Source: Dehalococcoidia bacterium
Lineage (GTDB): Bacteria > Chloroflexota > Dehalococcoidia > Bin125
Assembly: GCA_022825855.1 (NCBI GenBank)
Contig: JAJDWB010000008.1
Location: 33,896-97,895 of the forward strand
DNA: 64,000 nucleotides
Reading direction: 5' to 3'
The translations under genes and the position numbers were made by a program. The notes below the pieces were generated by a model that was not told the origin of the DNA, did not search any database, and saw only the letters and a program-made list of their open reading frames with translations. Positions 16,980-25,399 of this stretch are shown here, piece after piece (positions within the stretch are counted from its first letter, which is position 1; each line of letters starts with the position of its first letter).

Positions 16980-17687
16980 ATGCTCACAGTCACCGCCGCC
17001 TTGCCCTGGGAAGCCAAAGCCGCGAGAGCCGGACAGGCGATCGCCGGCCGCGGACGGGTGCGGCTCGTCACCTCGGGCGTCGGCCCGGACCGGGCGCGCG
17101 ACGCCGCCGAAGTCGCCATCGAACAGCACGAACCATCCGCCGTGATCAGCATCGGCGTGGCCGGAGGCCTAACCAACAACCTGCGCCGGCCGTCGATCAC
17201 GATCCCGACCAGGATCCTCCGCCGGCGCGACGGGGCCGAGTTCCAGCCCGACGACGAACTGCGCAAGCAGATCGTACGGTTGCTGAACCAGGCCGACATC
17301 TTCTGGCAATCGGTGACCAGCATCACCACGCCCGAGATTCTCTTCACGCGGCCGGAGAAACGGGAAGCCGCCGAGACCGGCGCCGAAATCGTGCAGATGG
17401 AAGACGCCGAGTGGGCCGACCTGTGCGACGCGGCCGGGATCCCGTTCGCCTCGATCCGCGTGGTCATGGACGCGCTCGACGACGACATTCCCAACGAGGT
17501 CGTCCAGTGGCGGGGCAAACCCTCCGCCCTCGACATCGCCGTCGGCGCGATTCGGCGTCCGGGACTGCTGCCCGAGCTGCTCTCGCTCGGCATCCAGCGC
17601 CAGTCGGCGATCCAGGAGCTTGAACGCGCGATGACGCTGATCATCCCCGCGATGACGCCCGAGCTGATCAGCGCTGACGTCGACTAG
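16980..17687 (+). CDS. hpnG: hopanoid-associated nucleoside phosphorylase-like protein (HpnG-like)
   Basis: 235 residues of the MTA/SAH-nucleosidase fold. VTSGVGPDRARDAAE and SIGVAGGLTNNLRRP match the N-terminal half. VQMEDAEWADLCDAAGIPFA replaces the usual base-recognition ME(S)xA segment with Met-Glu-Asp. HpnG removes adenine from adenosylhopane after HpnH. The assignment rests on the pattern and on neighbours: an hpnA-like gene begins 17 nt downstream and hpnH lies 3.2 kb upstream. A plain SAH/MTA nucleosidase is the alternative, less likely because the window already has ahcY and mtnP. Confidence 0.65.
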   Translation: MLTVTAALPWEAKAARAGQAIAGRGRVRLVTSGVGPDRARDAAEVAIEQHEPSAVISIGVAGGLTNNLRRPSITIPTRILRRRDGAEFQPDDELRKQIVRLLNQADIFWQSVTSITTPEILFTRPEKREAAETGAEIVQMEDAEWADLCDAAGIPFASIRVVMDALDDDIPNEVVQWRGKPSALDIAVGAIRRPGLLPELLSLGIQRQSAIQELERAMTLIIPAMTPELISADVD

Positions 17688-17704
17688 CCCGCGAACTGAG
17701 CAAC

Positions 17705-18706
17705 GTGACACGCGCGCTCGTCACCGGCGCGAACGGATTCATCGGCGCGCACGTCGTCCGCGCCGCGCTTGAGGCCGGCGCGGAAGTCCGGGCCATGGTT
17801 CGCGGGGGCAGCGATCAGCGCAGCCTCAATGGGCTGCCGATCGAGATCGTCCACGGAAACCTTACCGACCCGGCGTCGCTGGCCGGCGCAATGGCAGGCG
17901 TCGACACGCTCTTCAACGTCGCCGCCCGCTACGACCTCAGCCGCCGCGCCCGCGCCGACGCCTATCGAGCCAACGTCGATGGCACGCGCAACCTGATGCT
18001 CGCCGCGCTCAGGGCGCACGTTGACCGCGTCGTGCACACATCGTCGGTCGCCGCAGTCGGACCGCCGCGTGACCCCGCTCGTCCCGCCGACGAAACACAG
18101 TGGGCGCCAGTCGAAGATGCGCCAGGTCCGTACGAGGAGACCAAGATTCTCAGCGAGCGCCTGGTCCACGAACTGGTCCGATCCGAGTCCCTGCCCGCCG
18201 TCTGCGTGCTGCCCACCGCGCCCATCGGTCCCCTGGACCTGAAGCCCACGCCCACCGGCCGGCTGATCCGCGACGCAGCCAGCGGCGACATGCCGGCCTA
18301 CATGAAGCCCGCAGGCCTGAACATCGTGCACGTCTCCGACGTCGCCGCCGGACACCTCGCGGCCGCCCAGCGCGGACGCATCGGCGAGCGCTACATCCTC
18401 GGCCACCGGGACGGCAACCTGACCCTCCGCCAGATCATCGAGCGCGCCGCAGCGGCCGGAGGCGCGAACCCGCCTCGCCTGGCGATGCCCTCGTCGCTGG
18501 CCTACGCTGCCGCCCTCGTGGACGAGTTCCTGATCAGCGCGCTCACCCGGCAGCAGCCCGGGGCGACCATCGCCGGCGTCCGACTGGCGCGACATCGACA
18601 GTTCTTCAATCCAGGCAAGGCAATCGAACAGCTCAACCTGCCCCAAACCGATCTCGACACCACCTTCACCGAAGCAGTCAACTCGTTTCGTACACTCAAG
18701 CAATGA
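17705..18706 (+). CDS. hpnA: NAD-dependent epimerase/dehydratase, HpnA-like
   Basis: 333-residue extended SDR. The NAD-binding motif is ALVTGANGFIGAHV at the N-terminus, and the catalytic-region motif is VHTSSVAAVGPP with Tyr and Lys in GPYEETKIL. The stretch PIGPLDLKPTPTGRLI, then MPAYMKPAGLNIVHVSDVAAGH is typical of hopanoid-associated sugar epimerases (HpnA). The start is GTG. It follows the HpnG-like gene by 17 nt and overlaps the next SDR gene by ATGA, so it belongs to an operon. The exact hopanoid step is not established by sequence. Confidence 0.75.
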   Translation: MTRALVTGANGFIGAHVVRAALEAGAEVRAMVRGGSDQRSLNGLPIEIVHGNLTDPASLAGAMAGVDTLFNVAARYDLSRRARADAYRANVDGTRNLMLAALRAHVDRVVHTSSVAAVGPPRDPARPADETQWAPVEDAPGPYEETKILSERLVHELVRSESLPAVCVLPTAPIGPLDLKPTPTGRLIRDAASGDMPAYMKPAGLNIVHVSDVAAGHLAAAQRGRIGERYILGHRDGNLTLRQIIERAAAAGGANPPRLAMPSSLAYAAALVDEFLISALTRQQPGATIAGVRLARHRQFFNPGKAIEQLNLPQTDLDTTFTEAVNSFRTLKQ

Positions 18707-19569
18707 ACACGCACACCCAACCTTCCACCGCCCTGATCACCGGAGCCAACAGCGGCATCGGACTGGCCGCCGCCACCGAACTGGCGCGCCGCGGCTGGCA
18801 CGTCTTCGCCGCCGCCCGCTCGCCCGAGCGCGGGCAGGCCGCCGTTTCGCAGATCCAGAAGGACAGCGGCTCGATCGCCGTCGAACTGCTGGAGATGGAC
18901 CTGGCGTCCTTCGCCTCCGTCCGACGCGCCGCCGGCGAGCTGCTGGAACGCACGGAGCGGCTCGATGTCCTGGTCAACAACGCCGGCCTCACCCTCGACC
19001 AACGACAGCTCACCGCCGACGGCAACGAGACGATGATGCAGACGAATCATCTCTCCCCGGCCCTGTTCACCTCGCTGCTGCTGCCGAAGCTGCTCGAGTC
19101 GGACGACGCCCGGGTCGTCAACGTCAGCTCGCGCGTCTACGAACGCGTTGACGCGATGCCGCTCGACGACCTCAACTTCGAGCACTATTGGGGCGGAATC
19201 CGGCCCTACTGCGCGACCAAGCTGGCCAACATCCTCTTCACCAACGAACTGCATCGCCGCACGCACGAACAAGGACTGGCCGCCTTTTCCGTCCACCCCG
19301 GCGTCGTGGCGACCAACTTCGTGCAGAACTTCCCCACGCCCTTGCGGATGGTGTTGCGCATCGCGCGACCGTTGCTGCGCAGTCCAGAGCAAGGCGCGGC
19401 GCCGGTCGTCGAGCTCGTGGCCGATCAGGCCCGGCGCGCCGACGCCGGCGCGTACTTCGATCGCCACACCCTCACCGAACCGATGCCGCACGCTACCGAT
19501 CGGCAAGCGGCGGAACGCCTCTGGGAGGCCACCAACGAGATCACCGGAGCGGAGTGGCCGGGAACATGA
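18703..19569 (+). CDS. short-chain dehydrogenase/reductase
   Basis: 288-residue classical SDR. It has the cofactor loop TALITGANSGIGLAAA, the NNAG motif (LVNNAGLTL), and the catalytic Ser (NVSS, ~142), Tyr169 and Lys173 in RPYCATK. It resembles retinol-dehydrogenase/WWOX-like reductases. It overlaps hpnA by ATGA and the following DinB gene by ATGA, so it is translated with them and may act on a lipid substrate. That role is inferred from context only. Confidence 0.85.
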   Translation: MNTHTQPSTALITGANSGIGLAAATELARRGWHVFAAARSPERGQAAVSQIQKDSGSIAVELLEMDLASFASVRRAAGELLERTERLDVLVNNAGLTLDQRQLTADGNETMMQTNHLSPALFTSLLLPKLLESDDARVVNVSSRVYERVDAMPLDDLNFEHYWGGIRPYCATKLANILFTNELHRRTHEQGLAAFSVHPGVVATNFVQNFPTPLRMVLRIARPLLRSPEQGAAPVVELVADQARRADAGAYFDRHTLTEPMPHATDRQAAERLWEATNEITGAEWPGT

Positions 19570-20075
19570 GCATCACGACCCGCGACGAGCTGATCTCAGC
19601 ACTGCAGCAGGACAGCGAAGAGTTCCAGCAGGCGGTCGCCCAACTACCCGACGAGGCCTTCGAGCGCGGCGTCTACGAGCAGGGCTGGAACGCGCGACAA
19701 CTGCTCGCACACATCGCCGCGATCGAGTGGACCTACCCCCGCCTGATCGAGCGAGCCGAGCAGCGAGCCGCCGGAGACGACGTGCCCCAGGGCGGCGGCG
19801 CCGGCTTCGACATGGACGCCTACAACGCCAGACAGGTTGCCCGCCGCGACGACCAGCCGGTCGAACAACTGCTCACCGAGTTCCGCCGCAACCGGGCCGA
19901 AACGATCGACGCCATCCGCGCCGCCGACGAGGACCTGCTCACGCAGCCCACCCGCTCAGCCGGAGGCGTCGAAGGCACCCTCCTCGACGTCCTCGAAGGC
20001 GTCGCCGTCGGCCACGTCCGCGAGCACGTCGACGACCTGCTCAGGGGCGCACGCTCAGACTTCGATGAACACTAG
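19566..20075 (+). CDS. DinB-like / maleylpyruvate-isomerase-type four-helix protein
   Basis: 169 residues, all-helical. WNARQLLAHIAAIEWTYPRLIERAE carries the first His and a second HVREHVDDLL near the C-terminus carries two more, the usual three-His metal pattern of DinB_2/MDMPI_N proteins. Members bind Ni or Zn and often act as thiol-dependent transferases. It is last in the hpnG-hpnA-SDR-DinB operon. Function is unknown. Confidence 0.8.
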   Translation: MSITTRDELISALQQDSEEFQQAVAQLPDEAFERGVYEQGWNARQLLAHIAAIEWTYPRLIERAEQRAAGDDVPQGGGAGFDMDAYNARQVARRDDQPVEQLLTEFRRNRAETIDAIRAADEDLLTQPTRSAGGVEGTLLDVLEGVAVGHVREHVDDLLRGARSDFDEH

Positions 20076-20088
20076 CAACGGCGACCAG

Positions 20089-20964
20089 CTAGATCGCAGA
20101 GGCCGCAGTAAAGATCTGTGACGCTCGCTCACCCTCGTACACACTTACTGGTCCCATATTGAAGTAGCGGATCCACAGTTGCCAGATCATTCTCCACTGA
20201 TCGCTCTGTGGATCGAGCTTTACGACTGGCAACTTCAGTGAAATGGCATGGTCTGCTGAGATCGTGGCAGCATGGTCATTCGGTTCTCCGATCAACGCCT
20301 CCGAAAGCAAATCTCTGACGGAATCGATCTCTACGCCGTCGCGATCTGGGTTACCTGACAATGCCTCGACCAGCTGAATCTCTGCATGACTAAGTGCATT
20401 TCGTGCCTCTTGAATGTCAATCGCAGTGGTGTCTGCCAGCAAGGCAGCGTGCAAGGGCAATGTCTCCGGTCTCGATTCGATCTCACTGAACGCATGATCA
20501 GCCGCCGCGATGATGGTCTTGGCCGCAACAAGTCGACCGTCTGATCCCCTGAACTGTGGGTCAATCGGACCAAGATCACTGGTTGGACCCATCAGGATGT
20601 GGTGCGCTCCAAGGGTGAGAAGTGTCCCCGCGCTTTTGGCCTTGTCAGGAACGACAACGGTTAGCTCCTGACAGCGGGCCTGAGCCTGCTGCGCGAGTTG
20701 CAGGGCCGTTTCTCCGTCACCTCCTAGAGTCCGAAGCATCACGTGGAGATTCAGGCTCGGGTCGGCGTCAAAAAGCATCTCTTCGAACAGCGGAATGCCA
20801 TATGGCATCAACTGGTCTATGAGCACGACCAATCGGCAATTGAAGCGATCCTGATATGCCTTGATCAACTGCTGGCGCTCATAGCGTTCCGAGTGCTGGG
20901 CCTCAAACAAAGGGGTCCGCAGAGGGACCCCTTCGAAGGAAGGTCCGGTGTCGTCCTCGTTCAT
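20089..20964 (-). CDS. SDH_sah family ClpP-fold serine protease
   Basis: 291 residues. The nucleophile lies in VVVPDKAKSAGTLLTLGA (Ser111), followed by HHILMGPTSDLGPIDPQF, the signature of serine dehydrogenase proteinases with the ClpP/crotonase fold. LRTLGGDGETALQLAQ upstream is the oxyanion-hole region. There is no signal peptide or membrane segment. The gene is visibly lower in GC than its neighbours and overlaps a 57-residue gene by ATGA, which suggests a recently acquired cassette. Such proteins occur near defence and stress loci, but its substrate is unknown. Confidence 0.8.
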   Translation of the reverse strand: MNEDDTGPSFEGVPLRTPLFEAQHSERYERQQLIKAYQDRFNCRLVVLIDQLMPYGIPLFEEMLFDADPSLNLHVMLRTLGGDGETALQLAQQAQARCQELTVVVPDKAKSAGTLLTLGAHHILMGPTSDLGPIDPQFRGSDGRLVAAKTIIAAADHAFSEIESRPETLPLHAALLADTTAIDIQEARNALSHAEIQLVEALSGNPDRDGVEIDSVRDLLSEALIGEPNDHAATISADHAISLKLPVVKLDPQSDQWRMIWQLWIRYFNMGPVSVYEGERASQIFTAASAI

Positions 20965-21134
20965 CGATGCACCCGCTCAGAAGGAATCGTGTCTCGGAAT
21001 GGGACGATCAAGCGCCGGCCGCCGCGTACCTTGATTGTCTGCTCACGCGCAATACGCGCTTTCTCGATCTGCTCGAACAGAGTTTCCTCTGTTTCTTCCT
21101 CTGTGACCGAGGTCCCTTGTTTCTCGTCGGACAT
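20961..21134 (-). CDS. 57-residue protein coupled to the SDH_sah protease
   Basis: The product begins MSDEKQGTSVTEEETEETLF and ends RGGRRLIVPFRDTIPSERVHR. The first half is acidic and helical (EEETEETLFEQIEKARIAREQ); the second is basic. The ATG at 21134 has GGGGGAT upstream, and the stop overlaps the protease ATG as ATGA. The tight coupling and shared low GC indicate a real gene and a functional partner, perhaps an adaptor or inhibitor. I know of no family for it. Confidence 0.7.
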   Translation of the reverse strand: MSDEKQGTSVTEEETEETLFEQIEKARIAREQTIKVRGGRRLIVPFRDTIPSERVHR

Positions 21135-21215
21135 CCGATCCCCCTATACCTTGACTCTCTTCTCTTCACCTTGCCACTTTGGGACGCAAGATGTGAAGCG
21201 AGAAAGTAAGGTCGT

Positions 21216-22397
21216 CTACTGCCGCGGCAACTGCAACCCTCGCGTCGCGATGATGTTCCGCTGAATCTCCGACGTGCCCGCCGCGATTGTGCTCGGCACC
21301 GTCGACATGTACGCCCGACCGATCCGCGCCGCCAACGGCGCGTCCGGGTCCTCCGGGTCGATCCGCTGCGAGTGCAGACCCATCATGTTCACCCCAAAAC
21401 GCGCGACCCGCTGGCCCAGCTCCGAGCCGAACATCTTCGACATCGACGCCTCGTGGTTGGGCACCAACTCCTGCGACTGCATCCAGACCACGCGGTAAGA
21501 GATCAGCTTGGCGATCTCCGACTCGATCATCAGGTTGGCCAGCCCGTTGCGCACGCCCGGGTCGTTGATCAGCTTGTCCCCGCCCCGCCGGCCGGGGCGC
21601 TCCGAGGCGTACTCGGACATCAGCTCGACGCTCTTGCGCGACGTAGCCGACCAGGCCACCCCCGAACGCTCGAAGTCGAGCAGTGTCGCCGCGACGTACC
21701 AGCCGCGGTTGTACTCGCCCATCATGTTCGAAGCCGGCACGCGCACGTCGGTGAAGTAGACCTCGTTGAAGCCGTGTTCGCCGAGCATGTTGATCAGCGG
21801 CCGCACCTCAATCCCGGGCGACTTCATGTCGAGCAGGAAGTAGGAGATGCCGCGGTGCTTGGGCGCTTCCGGATCGGTGCGCGTCAGCACGTGGATCCAG
21901 TCCGCGTGGTGCGCGCCCGAGGTCCAGATCTTCTGCCCATTGATCACAAAATCGTCGCCGTCGCGCACCGCGCGGGTCTGCAGACCGGCCAGGTCCGAGC
22001 CGTTGCCCGGCTCCGAGAATCCCTGCGCCCAGTACGACTCGGCGTTGGCAATCCGCGGCAGATGCTCCCGCCGCTGCTCCTCGGTGCCGTGCAGCATCAG
22101 GCAGGGCCCGACCATCGAGATGCCCTGGCCGCCCGAGCCGGGCGCGCCGCGGTAGGCCGCTTCCTCGCGGTAGATCATCTGCTGGATGTGGCTCGCCCCG
22201 CGGCCGCCGTACTCCTCCGGCCAGGCCATCGTCAGCCAGCCCTTCGACGCCGCCCGCTTCTCAAACGCGCGCTCGGCCTCGTAGAAGGAGTCGTCGCCCG
22301 GCTCGTTCGATCCCTCGGGCGGCACCCAGTTGTTGTCGATGAAGTCCACCACCTCTGAACGGAAGGCGTTGTCGGATTCGTTGAATTGATAGTCCAT
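21216..22397 (-). CDS. acyl-CoA dehydrogenase
   Basis: 393-residue FAD enzyme that would introduce the alpha-beta double bond in acyl-CoAs and pass electrons to ETF. Signatures are YWAQGFSEPGNGSDLAGLQTRA (FAD/substrate loop), VINGQKIWTSGAHHADW, and the C-terminal STIAAGTSEIQRNIIATRGLQ. The ATG at 22397 starts MDYQFNESDNAFR, the usual N-terminus; an upstream in-frame start adds 22 unrelated residues. It is a single gene. The acyl specificity cannot be told. Confidence 0.9.
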   Translation of the reverse strand: MDYQFNESDNAFRSEVVDFIDNNWVPPEGSNEPGDDSFYEAERAFEKRAASKGWLTMAWPEEYGGRGASHIQQMIYREEAAYRGAPGSGGQGISMVGPCLMLHGTEEQRREHLPRIANAESYWAQGFSEPGNGSDLAGLQTRAVRDGDDFVINGQKIWTSGAHHADWIHVLTRTDPEAPKHRGISYFLLDMKSPGIEVRPLINMLGEHGFNEVYFTDVRVPASNMMGEYNRGWYVAATLLDFERSGVAWSATSRKSVELMSEYASERPGRRGGDKLINDPGVRNGLANLMIESEIAKLISYRVVWMQSQELVPNHEASMSKMFGSELGQRVARFGVNMMGLHSQRIDPEDPDAPLAARIGRAYMSTVPSTIAAGTSEIQRNIIATRGLQLPRQ

Positions 22398-22491
22398 GCG
22401 TGACTCCTCCGGCTCATGCAGACGTTCGCAACCTGCGATCAGGCGGGAGCAGTATAGGCCCAATCTCGCGGAGAGCGGGCGTGTGGAGCCC

Positions 22492-22497
22492 TACGCT
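22492..22497 (+). promoter_or_regulatory. -10 box for leaderless flavoprotein gene
   Basis: TACGCT, then GAACCC, then the ATG at 22504, with no Shine-Dalgarno sequence. Confidence 0.55.
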
Positions 22498-22503
22498 GAA
22501 CCC

Positions 22504-23682
22504 ATGTGGGACGCAATCGTGATCGGCGCCGGACCGGCCGGCGCAACCGCCGCCCGTCGGCTCAGCGACGCTGGCGCCTCGACCCTGATCCTGGAGAAGC
22601 AGCCGCTGCCGCGCTACAAGGCCTGCGGCGGCGGGGTGCCCGCCCGCACGCTGGAGTTGCTGGACGGACTCGACATCTCACCGGTCAGCGAGGGCTATGT
22701 CGAAACGATCGACGTCTCGCGCTTCGGCCGCCACCAGTTCCGCAAGACGTCCGAACGTCCGCTGGCCTGGATGGTGATGCGCGACCGCTTCGATCAGTTC
22801 CTGACTGAATTGGCCGTCGAATCGGGAGCGAACCTGCGCGACGCGACACCGGTGCAATCGATCGCCGAGCAGGACGGCTGCTACGAGGTCGAGACGCCGA
22901 CGGGATCGGTCGGCGCCCGTCACCTGCTCGCCGCCGACGGCGCGACCGGCCCGACCGCGCGCTGGCTCAACATTGCGTCCGCCCCGACCCGCAGCGCCGC
23001 CTATGAGGTCGAGGTCGCCGCGCCCTCTGCCGCCCTCGAGCACTGGCACGGCGCCGCCAACGTCGATGTCGGCTACCGACCCTGGGGCTACGGCTGGGTC
23101 TTCCCCAAGGCCGGCAAGCTCTCGGTCGGCGTCGTGACCTCGCCCGGGCGCGGCCGCTCGATCCGCAAGCAGACCGACCGATATCTCTCCCGCCTCGGTC
23201 TCGCCGACGCCGACGTGCTCAAGGTCCAGGGCCACCCGATCCGCTACCGCCGCTCATCCGGCGAGCCGGTCGCCAGCGAGCGCGCCCTCCTGCTCGGCGA
23301 CGCCGCCGGCCTGGCCGACGAGTTCACCGCCGAGGGCATCGCCTACGCCGTCCACTCGGCCAACCTCGCCGCCGAGGCCGTGCTCACGTCCGACAATCCC
23401 GCGTCCGCCTACACGCAGTCGGTCAACCGGCAAATCCAGCCCGAGCTCGACGCCGCCCGCACCATCTCCCGCCTCTACTACTGGTGCGTCACAACCTGGC
23501 CCTGGCTCGCGCTCAAGACATCGAAGCACGTCAACTACCTCTGGCGAGCCTTCTTCCGCGTCATGCGCGGCGACTCCACCTACGCCGACGAGCTGGCACG
23601 AGTCCCCGTGATCCTCTCTCCCCCCGCTCCGCGGGGGGAGATGTCGCGGAGCGACAGAGGGGGGCCGCCCGCAGCGGACTAG
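22504..23682 (+). CDS. geranylgeranyl reductase-family FAD-dependent oxidoreductase
   Basis: 392 residues. The FAD dinucleotide motif is AIVIGAGPAGATAARRL, then PLPRYKACGGGVPARTLELL and the FAD-contact GDAAGLADEFTAEGIAYAVHS. This matches the geranylgeranyl reductase family, which saturates isoprenoid chains of lipids or quinones. The last ~25 residues (VILSPPAPRGEMSRSDRGGPP) are encoded by a palindromic repeat at 23613-23668, so the native C-terminus was probably altered by insertion of that element. It stands alone. Confidence 0.82.
   Translation: MWDAIVIGAGPAGATAARRLSDAGASTLILEKQPLPRYKACGGGVPARTLELLDGLDISPVSEGYVETIDVSRFGRHQFRKTSERPLAWMVMRDRFDQFLTELAVESGANLRDATPVQSIAEQDGCYEVETPTGSVGARHLLAADGATGPTARWLNIASAPTRSAAYEVEVAAPSAALEHWHGAANVDVGYRPWGYGWVFPKAGKLSVGVVTSPGRGRSIRKQTDRYLSRLGLADADVLKVQGHPIRYRRSSGEPVASERALLLGDAAGLADEFTAEGIAYAVHSANLAAEAVLTSDNPASAYTQSVNRQIQPELDAARTISRLYYWCVTTWPWLALKTSKHVNYLWRAFFRVMRGDSTYADELARVPVILSPPAPRGEMSRSDRGGPPAAD
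23613..23668. repeat. palindromic GC-rich repeat inserted in a coding end
   Basis: CTCCCCCCGC (23618-23627) and GCGGGGGGAG (23631-23640) form a perfect 10-bp stem with loop TCC. A second small stem GTCGC/GCGAC and a G-run follow. It codes for the C-terminus of the preceding flavoprotein. Confidence 0.7.
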
Positions 23683-23685
23683 GCT
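23680..23685 (+). promoter_or_regulatory. -10 box for small membrane protein gene
   Basis: TAGGCT, then seven bases, then the ATG at 23693. It overlaps the stop of the flavoprotein gene. Confidence 0.4.
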
Positions 23686-23692
23686 GAGTGCC

Positions 23693-24052
23693 ATGCCGTG
23701 GCTAGTGCTGGATCACCTTGGAGTCGGTCTCTTTGAGTTCTTTGGGATCTTGTTCCTCTTCTTCGTGGCCCCGTCACTCGTTGGCGCCGTCGCCGGCACT
23801 TGGATCATGTGGGGGAAGGATCGCAGCCTCTTCCTCGGCTTTCTGATGGGCTTCGCCATCGGGGCGGGAGGCACGGCGATATCGGTTGCGCTAGCGTCGC
23901 AGACCGATCTTCTTGAAACGTACGCCGTGGGAATGGCGCTGGCGGTTGCCGTGCTCATCGTGATCGCGAGATATCTGCCCAAGGGCAAGCTGTACCAGCT
24001 ACCCAGACCAACCGCCCCGCACAAACCAGACCGATCAAGCCCTCACCAGTGA
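23693..24052 (+). CDS. small membrane protein of unknown function
   Basis: 119 residues with three hydrophobic segments (~13-38, 48-68, 76-92) and a Pro/basic tail. Its opening WLVLDH recurs in the third of the tandem mini-genes at 25483, so it may be a longer, diverged relative. Function is unknown. It overlaps an upstream extension of the Uma2 frame. Confidence 0.6.
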   Translation: MPWLVLDHLGVGLFEFFGILFLFFVAPSLVGAVAGTWIMWGKDRSLFLGFLMGFAIGAGGTAISVALASQTDLLETYAVGMALAVAVLIVIARYLPKGKLYQLPRPTAPHKPDRSSPHQ

Positions 24053-24102
24053 CCCGCCACCCGAGCAACCGCAACTACACTAAACACACCAATCGGAGCG
24101 AC

Positions 24103-24831
24103 ATGTCCAACCGCGATGCCCACACCTCGACTCAGACCCTGGTCCGCTTCCGCCTGCCGGACCCGCCTGAACGGCATCCCGACGAAGTGACCTCCTACGA
24201 CTACGTCCACCTCGTTGGCAATCCGCACTTCCTGGCGCGGCACTTTGGCCGACCCGAGTCCACGCTCGTCACCGCCGAGAAATTCCTCACCGCCCAACTT
24301 CGCTCGCGGCCGGTGCGCGTGCCCGACCTGCTGATCGCCTTCGATGTCAATCCAGACTTGTACTACGAGCAGAACGGCTATGTGATCTCCGATCAGGGCA
24401 AGCCGCCCGACTTCATCCTCGAAGTGGCGTCGCCGAGCACGGCGCGGGTCGACACCGTCGACAAGCGCGACGACTACGCCGCATTCGGAGTCAGGGAATA
24501 CTGGCGCTTCGACCACACTGGCGAGTCGCACGGCACGCGACTGGCCGGCGACCGCCTGGCCGGCGACCGCTACGAGCCCATCGACATCGTCGAGATCGCG
24601 CCCGGCGTCCTGCAGGGCGAGAGCCAAGCCCTCAACCTCTGGCTCCGCTGGGAGGACGGAGAACTCGGCTGGTACGACCCGGCGACGGGTGAGCACATTC
24701 CAACGTTTGACAGCACGCAGGCCGAGTTAGCCGCCGAGCGCGCAGCCATCGATGCCGAACGCGAAGCCCGCCAAGCTGCGGAGCAACGAGTCCGCGAGCT
24801 GGAAGCCGAACTCCGCCGCCTGCGGGAGTGA
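24103..24831 (+). CDS. Uma2-family putative endonuclease
   Basis: 242 residues. The PD-(D/E)xK core reads VRVPDLLIAFD, then PDFILEVASPST, with the Lys-bearing segment VDKRDDYAAFGVREYW, the DUF820/Uma2 pattern common in multi-copy families of Chloroflexota and Cyanobacteria. An insert repeats the heptad LAGDR twice (GTRLAGDRLAGDRYE). The C-terminal ~50 residues form a charged coiled coil. The ATG at 24103 follows CGGAG. Its cellular role is unknown. Confidence 0.8.
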   Translation: MSNRDAHTSTQTLVRFRLPDPPERHPDEVTSYDYVHLVGNPHFLARHFGRPESTLVTAEKFLTAQLRSRPVRVPDLLIAFDVNPDLYYEQNGYVISDQGKPPDFILEVASPSTARVDTVDKRDDYAAFGVREYWRFDHTGESHGTRLAGDRLAGDRYEPIDIVEIAPGVLQGESQALNLWLRWEDGELGWYDPATGEHIPTFDSTQAELAAERAAIDAEREARQAAEQRVRELEAELRRLRE

Positions 24832-24874
24832 GCTTCCCAGCTCGACGCCTTCCCGCCTCACGAGGATGCCCCGC

Positions 24875-25102
24875 GTGGAAGTGTTTGACCCGGACTGGGT
24901 TCGACTCGTTCTGAACGGCACGCCCCTCGGAGCGCGCTTGTTCCTCTTGGCGTTGGTCTTGTTCCCTGTCGCGCTTGTCCTCGGAGTCATCGGAATACCG
25001 GTCGTGTGGCTCTTCGAGTGGGGCTGGAAGGGGTTTGTGCTCACGACATTGGCGGCGTGGGTACTCATCTTCCTCTTCTTGTCCCTTCTCAGTTATGCAT
25101 GA
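24875..25102 (+). CDS. tandem mini membrane protein, copy 1
   Basis: 75 residues from the GTG start (VEVFDPDWVRLVLNG), or 78 from an ATG 9 nt earlier. Two hydrophobic helices follow (LFLLALVLFPVALVLGVIGI and LTTLAAWVLIFLFLSLL). It shares start context, size and opening with copies 2 and 3 but has GAGGAT where they have TAGGAT. No known family. Confidence 0.6.
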   Translation: MEVFDPDWVRLVLNGTPLGARLFLLALVLFPVALVLGVIGIPVVWLFEWGWKGFVLTTLAAWVLIFLFLSLLSYA

Positions 25103-25177
25103 TGACTCGCCGACGCCACACACTCGTTCATCCCGTCCTCCGCATGACGCCGCCAACCGTCCACTAGGATTACCCGC
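25103..25177 (+). repeat. conserved spacer of the mini-gene array, copy 1
   Basis: The spacer contains CTCCGCATGACGCCGCC then AACCGTCC, nearly identical in the second spacer (25400-25482). Its opening, ATGACTCGCCGACGCC, resembles the 5' end of the EndoIII gene at 25717. Confidence 0.65.
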
Positions 25178-25399
25178 GTGGAACTGTTCGACCTGGACTG
25201 GTTCCGGCTCGTTCTGGACGGCCCGGGCGCCGAGTACGTCTTGGCCGTGCTTGCCTTGCCTGTCCTGGGCATCCCAATTCTCCTCGCCACGGTCTTCGCC
25301 GTAGTTATGCGCTACTTGTCCGCCTGGCAGGGCGTTGCGATCATTGCTGCGGCGCTGGTGTTGTGGTTCATTACTGTTGTCATCACTGCAGGTAACTGA
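25178..25399 (+). CDS. tandem mini membrane protein, copy 2
   Basis: 73 residues, GTG start (VELFDLDWFRLVLDG), very like copy 1 at the N-terminus, with two hydrophobic helices. TAGGAT (25165-25170) ends 7 nt before the GTG and could be a leaderless -10 or supply AGGA as a ribosome site. Only GTG is possible here, since the ATG of the other copies is ATT. Confidence 0.6.
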   Translation: MELFDLDWFRLVLDGPGAEYVLAVLALPVLGIPILLATVFAVVMRYLSAWQGVAIIAAALVLWFITVVITAGN

